64,000 nucleotides of DNA from Pezicula radicicola (GCA_003008705.1 PDUO01000047.1:276506-340505); one strand, 5' to 3'; positions 34,296 to 46,500 are shown, counted from the stretch's first letter. Made by a program: numbers and translations. The notes: a model not told the origin generated them from the letters alone.

Positions 34296-35990
34296 ATGCT
34301 CCCAAGCTCTCGAGGTACTCTCATCTTCTCTCAAGTTTTCGCATGGTACTTTCAGTCCATCGCGCCTCTAAGCATCACATATTGCTTCCTCGTCGCTTTC
34401 GGTCTGCTTCCATTCGCGCGTCTACCGATAGCACTTGAGGTATGGCTACTAGCAGAATCCTCGTTCTTCCTACTGGTGTATTTGCCTATGTCCCATGCTG
34501 TACATGGTCCAGCAATGGGAGCGGACAATAGTGATCGGAATCAGCGTCGTAACCTCTTCAACAAGTGCATTGCAACTATTACCGACCCGGTGAGATATGT
34601 ATCACTTTGGCATCGAGGTGCGCCGATCGAGAGCATCGGGCGAGAGAACGTGAAGGAATGGATCTGTTGGGCCTTCATGGACAAATACATTTGTGGTCCT
34701 GATGAGGACGAAGAGTTGGAAGAGTATGTTGATGCGCTGGAAAACTTGCTTCCCAATGGCATGAAGTTCCGCCCAGGAAAGACTCCAGGCATCCAAACGC
34801 TCAGAGTCTCACTAGACCCAGTCAACATCTCGCACAAGCCATTACTCTTCTACGTCTTGGGCGTGGGTGGCGCTGACATTTATGCGGCTCTAATAATGTG
34901 GTATCATGGCTACCAGCACTACGCAACGAAGAAATGGTTCGCCAGCTTCCCATTCCGGCCACAGACATTTCTTTCACCACACAAGTCGCCAGCGAAACAT
35001 ATCTCGTACTGGTATCGTCCGCACACCTCCAAGACCAAACTGCCAATCTTATACATTCATGGAATTGGCATCCTGCATACCTACGGCGACTTCTTTGCAG
35101 ACCTGGCAAACACTATCGACCAAAAGTCCAACCAAGACGACCAAGTCGGAATCATCGTCCTTGAGATCCTTCCAATCTCTTTCCGCATAACCCACGCAGC
35201 CCTCTCACCTGCCGACATACGCTCCGAGATTCGTGCAATCCTCGATCAGCACTCCTGGTCCCGCTTCATGCTCATGGCAAACTCCTACGGCTCTGTGATC
35301 TCCGCGCAACTGCTCCGTGACGCCTCACTCAGTTCCCACATCAGCGATGTGATCTTCATCGACCCCGTAGCCTTCCTCCTCCATCTCCCAGATATGACCT
35401 ACAACTTTACGCGGCGCCCACCACAGTCCGCATCCGAACACCAACTGTATTACTTCGCGTCGACCGACATGGGTGCAGCGCACACGCTCGCACGCAGATT
35501 CTCGTGGACTGATTGCATTCTCTGGAAGGAGGATTTGAAAGGTCGGCGCTGGACGATCATGCTGAGCGAGCGAGACATCATCGTCGCAGCAGAGGCGATT
35601 GGGAGTTACCTGACGCGGCCGGTGGGGGTCAAGGCACTCGAAGACGACCGGCAAGCCAGCGAGTGGAAGACAACGAAGTGGACGGGTGGTGAATTAGATG
35701 TGATCTGGCTCAAGGGTCTCAATCATGCGGAGGTTTTTGACACGAAACGAGACCGAAAGATGTTGATCGACATGGCTTTGAATTACTCGACCGGCGAGAG
35801 CTGGGATGTTGGTGAGAGAGAGGATGAGTATGCGAACTTTGTGGAGAAGAGCTTGCTTTTCAAAGCTTCACCTGCGAGGTTTGCAAGCATCTTTGGTTTG
35901 GACAAGACGCTGGAGTGGGAGGCAGGGCCGACAGAGCGACCATCAGGGTCGACAGCGAATGGCGCGTCGTTGAAGAGGCATTCCAGCTAA
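34296..35990 (+). CDS. membrane-anchored alpha/beta hydrolase
   Basis: An intronless 564-residue protein. Two hydrophobic segments near the N-terminus (SIAPLSITYCFLVAFGLL, about 21-38, and LALEVWLLAESSFFLLVYLP-like, about 45-64) predict membrane anchoring. The hydrolase core follows: LPILYIHGIGILHTYGDFF gives the oxyanion HGIG (255-258). LMANSYGSV carries the nucleophile serine (Ser330), with Ala in place of the first Gly of GxSxG. VIFIDPV, MLSERDIIV (candidate Asp) and GLNHAEVF (His) complete the fold. The C-terminal 40 residues are low-complexity. It is similar in plan to uncharacterised fungal hydrolases, and the substrate is unknown. Its base composition is more GC-rich than the AT-rich surroundings. 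A second in-frame reading from 34238 exists only in another frame and is not coding. Confidence 0.82.
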   Translation: MLPSSRGTLIFSQVFAWYFQSIAPLSITYCFLVAFGLLPFARLPIALEVWLLAESSFFLLVYLPMSHAVHGPAMGADNSDRNQRRNLFNKCIATITDPVRYVSLWHRGAPIESIGRENVKEWICWAFMDKYICGPDEDEELEEYVDALENLLPNGMKFRPGKTPGIQTLRVSLDPVNISHKPLLFYVLGVGGADIYAALIMWYHGYQHYATKKWFASFPFRPQTFLSPHKSPAKHISYWYRPHTSKTKLPILYIHGIGILHTYGDFFADLANTIDQKSNQDDQVGIIVLEILPISFRITHAALSPADIRSEIRAILDQHSWSRFMLMANSYGSVISAQLLRDASLSSHISDVIFIDPVAFLLHLPDMTYNFTRRPPQSASEHQLYYFASTDMGAAHTLARRFSWTDCILWKEDLKGRRWTIMLSERDIIVAAEAIGSYLTRPVGVKALEDDRQASEWKTTKWTGGELDVIWLKGLNHAEVFDTKRDRKMLIDMALNYSTGESWDVGEREDEYANFVEKSLLFKASPARFASIFGLDKTLEWEAGPTERPSGSTANGASLKRHSS

Positions 35991-36664
35991 AGTCATTGTG
36001 CTAGATGACTGGGAATCAATAGTAATATAGAAATATGGGAATAGAATGGCAGAAAATGGCAGAAAATGGGTTGGTGGCGGTGCTGTCGTTGAGGTTGAAA
36101 CAAAGTTTTCCGATCAAGTTTAAGCTTCGTTGTAAATCTGAAGTGTTTATTTTAGAGTTTCTAAGATCTAGATCTACCTATAAATAATCTACGAAAAGGA
36201 CATTGCCTGTATAGTTTAAGTAAAATCCTTAATAAAGCATTAATAGTATAAGTAAAGACTACGGTATTATGTTGCTTTATAGACTAGGTACTTTAGGGCA
36301 TAGTTACTTTATAATAGTATCAACTTTATTCTAACTTATTTATCAAACTAGTCCCTGTTTTCGGCGGGTTTAGACGCTGTTTTGGGGTCAACCTACTAAC
36401 ATCTCCCGCTGCTCTAAGGTCTTAGTTACCTCGCATTTTAGGCGGTATAGCCTACACGGGACCATGCTACTATCAAAGACGAGAAACAGGCTTTAAGCTT
36501 GCTATACTTCATTGAATATTAAGACAGATCGAAGAGTGTTACCCAACAATAGTGCTGCTAGCTACATTATTCCCCTAACCAGTGTAACCTGAAAATTGCT
36601 CCAGCGCAATATGTATTCCTAAACAAGTATTCTAGCTCACTTATTGTGCTATCCCACTAGACCG
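35991..36664. other. AT-rich intergenic region
   Basis: The region begins with a short tandem GCAGAAAATG (about 36050-36068), then becomes AT-rich with no open frames. This composition resembles RIP-degraded repeats. Nothing else was seen. Confidence 0.5.
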
Positions 36665-37078
36665 TCATGGTTCATGGGATTTTTGAAGTCGCTCCAACTC
36701 GAATGGGTTGTCATCTGTCCGCCGTCGAATGAAGTCTTCAATCGCCATGATATTTACGACTCTGTAATTCGTGCCTGCTAGGAAACCATACCCACAATCC
36801 ATGAGGTCGTACAGGAGGATTGATTCCAAGTTCAAACAATTCCTCATTTCAACAAAGATTGGTTCCCAAGAGCCTTCCAAATTGATCGAACATCACTCGA
36901 CCTCCTTTAGGGTTCGGGTGTGCTTGCGGAAGAACTGCAGCAAATGCAAACGACTTTGATTTTCCAATGCATCCAAACTGAGAACCTATAAACGGGGAAG
37001 ACCAAGAGACTCGAAGAAATCTGCTGTCAGTGCAAAACCAGCGCCTCTACAGCCAAAGGCGCAGGCTGGATCAGCTCT
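36665..37078 (-). pseudogene. F-box/LRR-like gene relic
   Basis: The minus strand reads a leucine-rich, F-box-protein-like path with stops. It starts ADPACAFGCRGAGFALTADF, continues FESLGLPRL, then TAG, then VLSLDALENQSRLHLLQFF and RKHTRTLKEVE. After a TGA it reads CSINLEGSWEPIFVEMRNCL and NLESILLYDLMDCGYGFLAG, ending ELERLQKSHEP. This resembles the C-terminal part of fungal F-box proteins with degenerate leucine-rich repeats. The N-terminal F-box is absent and the upstream side (higher coordinates) is AT-rich. Two in-frame stops and the missing 5' part make it a fragment. Confidence 0.5.
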
Positions 37079-37493
37079 AATACGCTATAGTAAACTTCTT
37101 TAAAGATAGAAAATCTAAAGCTTAACATAATACTAAGCTAGAATGTTTTAATAACTAGATAGATTTCTTCATACATCTCGTAAGTATATTGTCTCTTAAG
37201 GTAGAAGTCGAAGTTGACCTTTCCCCACGAACCTAAGCGAAATACGGAATTGGGTTCTACGCCTCCGGACTTAACGAGCTCCACCTCTAATCTAACTCCA
37301 GGCTACACAACGTTGACGTAGGCTTCAACGCCGTAAAGCTACAGCATTTAGACAAGGGTCAGGTACCCTATATGGCCCTAAACCTACATTAGCTCTAAAG
37401 CTCCCACTCAGGTACATGTAGGTAGCCTCCGATGTTAAGTAAAACCCTTCCTACCTTCCTTCTAAGTTAGAAGCTTCCAGGCTTGTCAGCATC
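37079..37493. other. short intergenic region 5' of the ABCC gene
   Basis: The first half is AT-rich. The second half (about 37200-37480) is C/T-rich, and nothing recognisable is encoded. It is the likely promoter and leader of the ABCC gene. Confidence 0.45.
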
Positions 37494-40400
37494 ATGGTAG
37501 CAACGAAAGTAGCCAACTACATCATTGCTAGTAATGCATCAACATGCTCTCTTCGAGCTGACAACCTGTTCGGCCCTGTTGTCCAGCCTCCCTGTCGTCG
37601 GGGCTTTGACTTCACTTTACTATTTGAGCAAAGCATCCTCTCAATTGGCCCATCTTGTATCTTTCTCCTCATCTTGCCTCTACGCTTGTTCTGGTTGTAT
37701 CGCTCCAAAGCCACCACTGTTGGCGCTCGATACTCCACTTACACACGGAAAGCTGTATGTACTCCCTCACTCCCAACACCACACTTTCACTCTCTACTAA
37801 CAACCACATCTCTTTAGGCAGCTATATCACTTCTCGCTGCCCTTCATCTCGCTCTTCTGATACTATGGACAACCAACTCTGGCATCCAAACTCCAGTATC
37901 CGTCCCGTCTGCTGCTCTGGCTTTTATTGGGGCATTAGTCCTATATCCCCTCTCCTACCTGGAACACACTCGGTCCATTCGTCCATCCACGCTCATCGAG
38001 CTCTACCTTCTTTTATCGTTGCTCCTCAACATCCCTCAAGCGCGCACATTATTCCTTCGTCCCAATGGAACAGCGATTGCCGCCATTTTTGTAGCTAACA
38101 TTGCTGCTATGCTAATCGTCTGGGTTCTGGAGTCCCGTAACAAGACCAAAGAATTGAAAGAATCATATAAGGAGTATCCACCTGAGGCAACTCGCGGAGT
38201 ATGGAACAGAATCTTCTTTTTCTGGTTGAACCCCCTCTTCGTCAAAGGCTACAGGACCCTTTTGTCTTTGGATGACCTCTGGCAGACACCACCCGATTTG
38301 GCTTCCAGAAAACTGCGGGACGACATGCAGGCAGTATGGGATCGACGCTGTAAGTGGTACCTTGAACTTGAGAGATACAGGTAGCTAATTACATGAAAAG
38401 CCAAACCAGAACATCACTACGCCTTGATCGCGGCATGCACAAAATGCCTCGCATGGCCGTTACTTTCGGTTATGCCTGCTCGTATCTGTCTCATTGGTTT
38501 CAATTACGCCCAACCCTTCTTGATCAGCCGTATGATAATCTTCGTTAGCGGATCTCGTAATTCTCCTGAATACCACAATCAGAGTCTGGGCCTCATAGCG
38601 GCGGCGGCTCTCATATACGTCGGTATAGCTATCTCTACAGTATGCTACATGCACCAGCTGTACCGTTCCATCACAATGCTCCGTGGTGGACTTGTGGGAC
38701 TCATTTTCAATAAGTCACTTATCTTGCGACATGGCGTATTTGATGAATCTGCTGCTATCAGTCTTATGAGCACGGATATTGACAGGATAGGAAATGGTAT
38801 GCAGAATATGCATGAAGTCTGGGCTCGCCTTGCCGAGGTAGCAATTGGTATCTGGCTTCTCTCAATTCAGCTTGGTGCGATCTCTGTAATCCCAATCATG
38901 GTGATAGTTGGTAAGTTTGGTCCAAGTCATGATCCGTACAACCTGTTTTCTAATCTATACTCTTAGTATCTGCTGCCATTAACACCTGGGCATCAAAGGG
39001 TGCGAGTGACAAACAGAAGATCTGGAACGCGGCCCTCCAGACTCGAGTCGCATCTACCGCTTCCGTATTAGGATCAATCAAGAGTGTAAAGATGATGGGT
39101 CTTACAAGCATACTCTCTCGGAGTATCCAAGATCAGAGAACCAAGGAGATGAACTCGGCGGGTGGTTACCGATGGAATGTTCTACTCACAAACACAGTCG
39201 GTTCCATGCCGCAGGTATTCGCTCCAGTTTTGACCTTTGTTGCATTTGAAATTAAAGCCCGGATACAAGGTTCCAGTAGTCTCTCTACCAACCAGGTCAT
39301 CACTTCCCTCTCAGTCATCACTTTATTAACCACTCCTGCGACGACCCTCTTGACTGCAATCCCGCAGACTGTTGCTGCCATCGGCTGTTTCGAACGCATT
39401 CAGAAATTCCTCATTGCTAATTCATGGGAGGACCCTCGAAGTTGTTCAAGAAAGGCTACACCCAGCTCCAACTCGCCACCTCCTCAAGCAGGTACTAGCA
39501 TCGAGCTTAAGCAGCTTCGCTCGGTTAGAAATGGCTCAGTCGCTCGGGTGTCCCCAGTAGCAGATCAGCCTGCGATTGTGATCACAAATCTAACAGCTAG
39601 GCCTTCTCCTACTGCTGAACCAGCAATCACCAATATCAGTTTGAAAATAGGTGCTTCTACGACAACAATAATAACAGGCCCAGTTGGATCAGGAAAATCA
39701 ACGCTGATGAAAACTATCCTAGGAGAGCTCTCGTTAGACAGTGGAGACATCACTGTTTCTTCCACGAACATGGCTTATTGTAGTCAGACACCATGGATTC
39801 TCAACACCACCATTCAGCAAAATATATGCGGCCTCGGGGCACGTGCAGCCATCGATGAGGAATGGTATCAGTCTGTCCTGTATGCTTGCGCTCTAGACCA
39901 AGACCTTCTTCAGCTCACAGGTGGCGATCAGAGTGGACCTGGCAGCCGAGGAATAACACTTTCTGGTGGTCAGAAGCAACGTATAGCATTAGCACGCGCT
40001 GTTTATGCCAAACCAGACATTGTCCTTCTCGATGATGTACTTTCTGCATTGGACAGCAAGACTGAGAAGCTAGTCGTCGATAGACTACTTGGACCAAATG
40101 GGCTTTTCCGGAAACTTAGGACTACAGTCGTTTTGATCACTTACTCGACCCGTCACTTTCACATTGCTGATCACATTGCAGCCTTGAGTAAGGATGGCAA
40201 ACTTGCTCAATATGGTAGCTTCGACGCATTGCGAGAACAAGAAGGCTATGTCAAGAATCTACTTCTGGGTACTGAACAGAGCACCAACGAAACGAAACCA
40301 GCCGAAAAAGCTGTCCAGAAAAAGAAGAAGCCTCCGATCAAAGGCGTCACTGCCAACGATGTATCTGACCTTACTCGTAAGACCGGGGATATCGCCGTCT

Positions 40401-42183
40401 ATAAGTACTACTTCAAATCAGTCAGTGTATTTGGCGCTTTAGGCTTCCTTTGCACCACAGCCATGTTCGTCTTCACCCAATTCTTCCCACAGTACTGGCT
40501 CGTATGGTAGGCCGAAGCGAACGGTCACCAAACCGCAAAATATATAAGCGTCTATGTAATTCTCGGTGTGGCGTCTTGTTTATCCAGAGCATGGTTATTG
40601 TGGTGGCTTCTACTCTGGATATCTCCACGATCATCGATCAAGCTACACCAGATCCTACTCAACACAACCATGAAAGCCCCACAATCATTTTTCGCACAAA
40701 CGGATACAGGTGTAACATTAAACCGATTCAGTCAAGATATCGGTCTTATTGATCGAGTCCTACCTTTGTCATTTGGACGCGTAGTTCTTTCAATATTCAC
40801 AATTCTGGCTCAAGCAGCGCTTATAGCTCAAGGTTCTAGCTACACCGCCATCGTAATTCCATTCGTCATCGTAGCACTCTTCGTACTTCAAAAGATTTAC
40901 CTTTTCACATCTCGACAGTTACGATTTTTAGATATTGAAGCTCGAAGTCCAGTTTATTCTCACTTTCTTGAATGCTTGGAAGGCTTATCGACAATCCGTG
41001 CCTTCGGCTGGTCTCAAGCTGCTCAAGATATAGAGATTGAACGTCTTGATGTCTCTCAGAAGCCATATTATTTACTCTATTGCCTTCAAAGATGGCTTCA
41101 ACTCGTTTTGGATCTCATTGTCGCTGCCGTCAGTATTGCCGTGGTTACCTTAGCGGTACAATTCCCCAGCCAATCCAGCGGAGCTGCTATCGGTCTTGCA
41201 CTCAACAATATCCTTGGATTTAATCAAGCCCTTCGAGTCCTAGTAGATAACTGGACACAGGTAGAGACATCTCTAGGTGCAATTGCGCGATTGAAGAATT
41301 TTGAAGAGACAACTCCCTCGGAGAATAAACCGGAGGAATCCGAAACTCCACCTGCGTCCTGGCCTGAGAAGGGTAAGATTGAGTTTAAAAATGTTACTGC
41401 ATCTTATGGGTAAGTGAAGCCTAACAATAACTTGAAAGAAGTGTGCTAATTCTAGTAGTCCCTCAGCACCAGCTCTACACAATATCTCCATGGAGATCTT
41501 GCCCGGCCAAAAAATCGGTATCTGTGGTCGAACAGGAAGGTAAGTTTACATCTCTACTGCTCACAACTCAAAACAATACTAACTTATTCCACAGTGGAAA
41601 AAGTTCCCTTCTACTCACACTCTGCCGTCTCATCGAGCTAGATTCCGGCTCCATCATAATCGACGGTATAGATCTCAGCACCATCCCCCGCGAAACAATC
41701 CGCACCCGTATAACCGCCATCCCCCAAGATCCCTTCATCCTAAGCTCCAGCATCCGCGACAACCTAACGACAAATCCCAGCACCCCAGACACAACCCTAA
41801 TAACCGCTCTCCAAAAAGTGCATCTCTGGCCCGCAATCCTCACCCGCGGTGGTCTCTCCGCCCCCATGAAAACGCACCCCCTCTCCCAAGGCCAACAACA
41901 ACTATTCTGCCTAGCACGAGCCATGCTCCTCCCAAGTAAAATCCTGATCCTCGATGAAGCAACAAGCAATGTAGATAGTGAAACAGATGCGCTCATGCAA
42001 CGAATTATTAGAGAAGAGTTTAGGGAACATACTATTATTACTGTTGCGCATCGGTTGAATACTATTGTTGATTCTGATAGGGTTGCTGTTTTAAAGGAGG
42101 GGAGGTTGATTGAGTTTGGGGAGCCAGGGAAGTTGTTGAGGAGGGAGGAGGGGAGTGCGTTTAGGGAGTTGAATGGTGTGTAG
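37494..42183 (+). CDS. ABC multidrug transporter, ABCC (MRP) type, one in-frame TAG
   Basis: A full ABCC transporter, about 1,470 residues. Six exons: 37494-37754, 37818-38349, 38401-38910, 38967-41409, 41456-41539 and 41595-42183; all phases agree. The order is an N-terminal membrane domain (FGPVVQ, DFTLLFEQSIL), TMD1, NBD1, TMD2, NBD2. NBD1 has GPVGSGKST, signature LSGGQKQRIALARA and Walker B DIVLLDDVLSALD (Asp instead of catalytic Glu, usual for ABCC). NBD2 has GRTGSGKSS, signature PLSQGQQQLFCLARA, ILILDEATSNVD and the H-loop in TVAHRL. In NBD1 the H-loop position reads LITYSTRH, Tyr for His. Exon 4 contains TAG at 40508-40510 in QYWLVW-stop-AEANG, where homologues have a second Trp. A 42-base GT-AG stretch (gtaggc to ataag) could remove it in phase but would delete conserved sequence. 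It probably exports toxicants or secondary metabolites, or sequesters conjugates, if expressed. Confidence 0.85.
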
Positions 42184-43506
42184 GTGTTATGGGGCTAGGA
42201 GAAGGTGAAGGGAGGGAGAAGGGGGGAGAAGGAAAAAAAGAGGAATGAGGTGAAGAAGAGCGGAAGGGAAAAAAAAAATAGAAATCTCATAACTAACTAT
42301 AAAAATTCTATATACCGTTCCTCCCTTTCCAAATTCTATTCCAATATGCTCAGCATTCCTAAACAACTACCTAGTAATTCACGAAATTCAAATTCAAAAG
42401 AAATAACACTTACATAGAATAGATAACATTAGAAGAGCTATCCCTTTGTGCATCAAACATCTTCAACACGGACCATCAGGACATGCACGACAAAAATACA
42501 TATACTTTTTGGTGATGAAATTCTCGGGGTGTCGAATCCCTGTACTGTACAAAAAGCCGTTTGACGCACAAAGGGATACAAACAAAGTATTATACAAAAT
42601 TTAGTATTACTAAAACTACTATAAATGCAAACAACTTAACTATAAACAATAAAACTTGTTACTAAAAATTAAATAGAAACAGGACTTACTATCCGAACTT
42701 TTTTTCTTCCTTGCTAGGATAGGTAGGTAGGTAGTGTAGTATAGTATAGAGTGCGAATCTTTATTGAGGGTATTGAGGGTAGCAATTGAATTGATCTAGC
42801 TATCTACGGTGCACCGGAACAAATCTTTCTCCACTTCCGTTGTCACGTGGTTAACTACCTCCACAGTAGGTATTGGGTTGGACCTAAAATAAAAAGTACC
42901 AAGGTCTCTCACTTCCTAGCTAGGCGCTTATAAGTGTCTTAAGTGATTCTCAAGATCAAATTAAGTCAGAAACTCACCCCTTAGGTACTTAGAAGCTTAC
43001 TCTAGGTATTCGACCCAATACTTGGTCAATGAAGATAAACAAAGATAAACAAAACGATTAATAAACAGCCAAGTAAGTCCATTTCTGCATCTATTAATGG
43101 ATGTCTGTTCTGTCTCTCAAAAGCTGTTGTATACAAAGTATCTGGCATCTGGCTCACCAGCTGATTGCTCCTTCTCCCTTCAGTGAGCGAGCAGTGAGTC
43201 GCCAATCATCAATCAATCGATGCTCTCTTTCATCCAGCAGCGGCATCTGTACTCTATCTTGGTATCCCAATCTCCTCCAATATCTGTCTCTCTCGAGGAA
43301 AGGTTCTCTCTACAAAGAGACTTTTCCTACACTATATGTTACATAAAAACACTGAGTAATAGCCGCTGAGTAAAATAAAAAAGGCTACCTGCGTAGCAAC
43401 AAAAGGTCTTGGTATCATGTGATGAAATCAATAAATCCATCACGTGCATGGAGTAACACCTCGATGAAATCCCTAGCCATCAATTAGGGCATCTTACTAT
43501 GCCAAC
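42184..43506. other. intergenic region with inverted-repeat element copy B
   Basis: A purine-rich stretch follows the ABCC stop (42190-42280), then element copy B (42441-42576), then AT-rich DNA with a GGTAGGTAGGTAG tandem at about 42720. An 81-codon frame at 43101-43346 has no domain. Both flanking genes end here (convergent), so no promoter is expected. Confidence 0.5.
42441..42576 (+). mobile_element. MITE-like inverted-repeat element, copy B
   Basis: A 136-bp element flanked by TA on both sides (42439-42440 and 42577-42578). The terminal inverted repeat is 18 bp with one mismatch, beginning TCCCTTTGTGC (left 42441-42458, right 42559-42576). The core (42479-42545) is shared with copies A and C. 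The ends match those of copy C but not copy A. It is non-coding and inserted between two convergent genes. Confidence 0.8.
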
Positions 43507-46500
43507 TTAATCAACAATCATCATCTCATCATCCTCATCGTAGTCGTTCACCACCTTGTTAACTTGTGTGTCCTTTGGCTTTGGCGGGTCGTCTTCCAAT
43601 GGTGGTGTAACGGTGTTGGCTTTGGCGGTGCCCTTCCGAAAGTTAGCGAGGAAGGCCTGCACAGCGTCGATGGAGGCATGGTCTTTTTCCGACAAGCTGT
43701 TAGCAGCTAGGTTCGTGGCATCGCCTTGGGCAATGAGGTCGATGACCTCCATTGGTGCTTGAGACTAAAGGGAAGCATAATGTTAGTGCTGACGTCATTG
43801 GACACGTAGGCGCTTGTGGGAAACTTACCAGCAGGGCGTCGATCAGGGTCTGCGTGATGTCTGGGCACTGGGAAGCCAGTTGGGCAAGGATGAGCGCGCA
43901 GTTCTTCTCTTTCAGCGAGCGTTCCTCGAACGGGGTCAGTGGAGCTGAGAGGCGCTGTCGTTTAGGGGGTGGTGCTGAATATTGGGGAATGTATCCATCC
44001 CTGTGTAATTTGTGCTTGACTCTAAAACCCAGGTTAAACACGTTCTCCCTCTGCTTTGGTATCGAGGACTTACTGTGAAATGAAGTCTAGCTTGATGCCC
44101 TCCTCCGGAAGCCTGTACACATGACCATACTGGGCAAGATCATAGAAGTCCTCGTCCTTTGCATCATCACTAGAAGTATTCTCAATCTCGATATATCCAT
44201 TATTTCTCATTCCACGTGAGAAAGCCGGTGTGATGACAGGTGCACCCTTGATTTTGCGATGACGGTGTGCTGGTCCCAGATTGCCTGGTACAGTGGCAAG
44301 TAAATCGTCAACATGCGCAGGACATCTCCATTTCTTGGCCAACGGTGGTTCTTTCGCCAAAGGAGGATCCAGACAGTCGAGATGCCATGATAGTCCACAA
44401 TAGCCACATGGAATGATCATACGATCGGGTGATGAAGCGCTCTTGTGGCAGAGATTACAGAGGATGAAGTTTCCCTTGTCGTCCTTCAACTTGAAGTAGT
44501 TTGGAGCCTCGTCTGACCAACCTGCTTTGGCCCTGTTCTTTGTTAGCAGATTTCCAATGCAGATAATGTAATCGGACTCACTTCGGTTTCTCAGCGGGCT
44601 TGTCAGCGAGAATTTCCTCGTATTCTCCTTCCGTACCAGTCTTAACACCTTCAAAGTACTCACGAACTTCTCTGGTTAGAGCAAAGGCCTTGGAATTCTG
44701 TCTCTCGATTTTGGAGAGTAGGTATCCAAATATACCATCTGGCTCTGGTGCTCGACCATTTCGTCGCGCAACACATTCATTGCAGAACCACTCGTCAGCT
44801 GCATGCAGCGCGCCAGAATCCATCGGAGGATCAACGCACTTGAGGTGGAACGAGCGCACGCAGCCATCGCAGCAAACGAGATCACCGTTCCCACCACACG
44901 AAGAACAATAATCATCGTTATCCTCCTGCATCCATGTGTCAGTATATGAAAATAGAAGGCGAGAAAGTGGCAAGTTTCATAACGGTGGGGTTTCTGTTTC
45001 GGTAAACCCGGATGGGGAAGCTTGCCGCACTGGCGTTTGCAAGCCCTTTGAAGTTCCCGGAAATGCTGCCCAGATTTCCCGAGGGCTGAAATTCAGAAGA
45101 CGGTCGAAAAAGGCGAATATTGAAGATATAAAGAAAGAATGGCGGCCGTGAGTCAGCCCGTTATCATATCTTACCTGATTGTGAGAGGATGCGCCATTTC
45201 CGACCGGGCTTCGTTCACCGCCTGCCCTGGAAATGCCAGCTGTGCCACCTTTCTTCTTCATTGGTCTGAGGGCGATGCGATCCATATTAGCAAGTGTTCA
45301 GATGAGATATTGACCAACTTTGATGGGGGAGGCTTTATGACGAGGCAGGAACAAGTTGCGTCGCACGCGGCGGTCTCGTACCAGGCCCCAGGCAACGCAA
45401 CGGAAGGTTCGAGTATCAACGAAGCCACCATGCGTGACACAAGCTTCTAGCTCCAACTTGCATGTGGAAGAATTGATGAAACGAGACGAAATTTGATGAC
45501 TTACGATGACTTTACGCGAAGGCCAGTACCAGACTTCGTCTTTCGAGTTTGACGACTGGACTGAGCCGGTGTGCTTGCTCGGGAGATAGATCTCGAGCCT
45601 GGAGCTAGATCCGGTCTGAATTCAAGGAGAGTTGGAGAGCTCTCAGCCTCAGATTCGTAGTTTGCTCTTCGCGAAGTGTTGAGGAGGCGTACTTTCGGGC
45701 GTTTCGTGGGCAGCTCAACTTGCGAAGAACCACCAGCATCCGACGACGCTTCAAAATCCTGTCCTACCGTGACCTGCGTGCGATCGAAGCTGTCAGTGAT
45801 TGGCGCAGAGTGCTCAGTAACATCCTTTGCTCGTCGTCTCTGGCGACTTGAAGAATCATTTGGGTCGTATGCTGGCCCCGTGACTTTGCTGAAATCTTTC
45901 CTCGATTTGAAAAAGGGGCCTGGTGGTGGTGCCGGTGAGGATCGTGGAACGACCGAGGGCATGTCGTTGTTGGAGGACGAATGTTTGTTAACGGAAGAGG
46001 ATGAGGGAAGCGTGGCGGTCGAAAAAGTATGTGTTTTGGGCCCGAGCGTCTTTGACGAGGTCATTGGTTGGTTCTGATTGCGCGCATGCGAAGGACTCTC
46101 GGCATTGCTGGCGCGAGGAGTGTGGCTCGCCTTCACTGGACTCATGAATTCGCCTTGTCCAATGACCCCCTCGTCGATGGACGACAATGAAGAGGCTGAA
46201 GACATTGAACTGGATCGAGGACGGTCAAGGCCAGCGTCAGGAGTGGTATTATTGTCGTTATTGCCATTGTCTTGATGCCCGTTCATAGGCGTCTCGACTT
46301 CTGCCTCCGACGCCTGAAAACCGTTGGCCTTGCGCTTCTTGTTTGGATGGTCCGCTTCACGATCTTTCGAGAGCGGAGAAGTCGTCTGCATGACTGTATC
46401 TTCCTGCTCAATGCTCGTTGTCGTTATGGTTGCCGTGGATGCAGGTGGTGCGTTTGACAATTTCCTTGGTGGAGTGCTGGGGTATGGTGTTTGATAAGGA

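Noticed and set aside
40503..40550. A 42-base intron removing the TAG in the ABCC gene
   Set aside because: Phase works (gtaggc to ataag), but it is shorter than every supported intron here, has no branch site and deletes the conserved W-x-A-N-like loop.
42441..42576. tRNA gene suggested by the B-box-like sequence
   Set aside because: No acceptor stem, anticodon arm or CCA-side pairing could be built, and the sequence is bounded by inverted repeats and recurs twice. It was treated as a mobile-element core.
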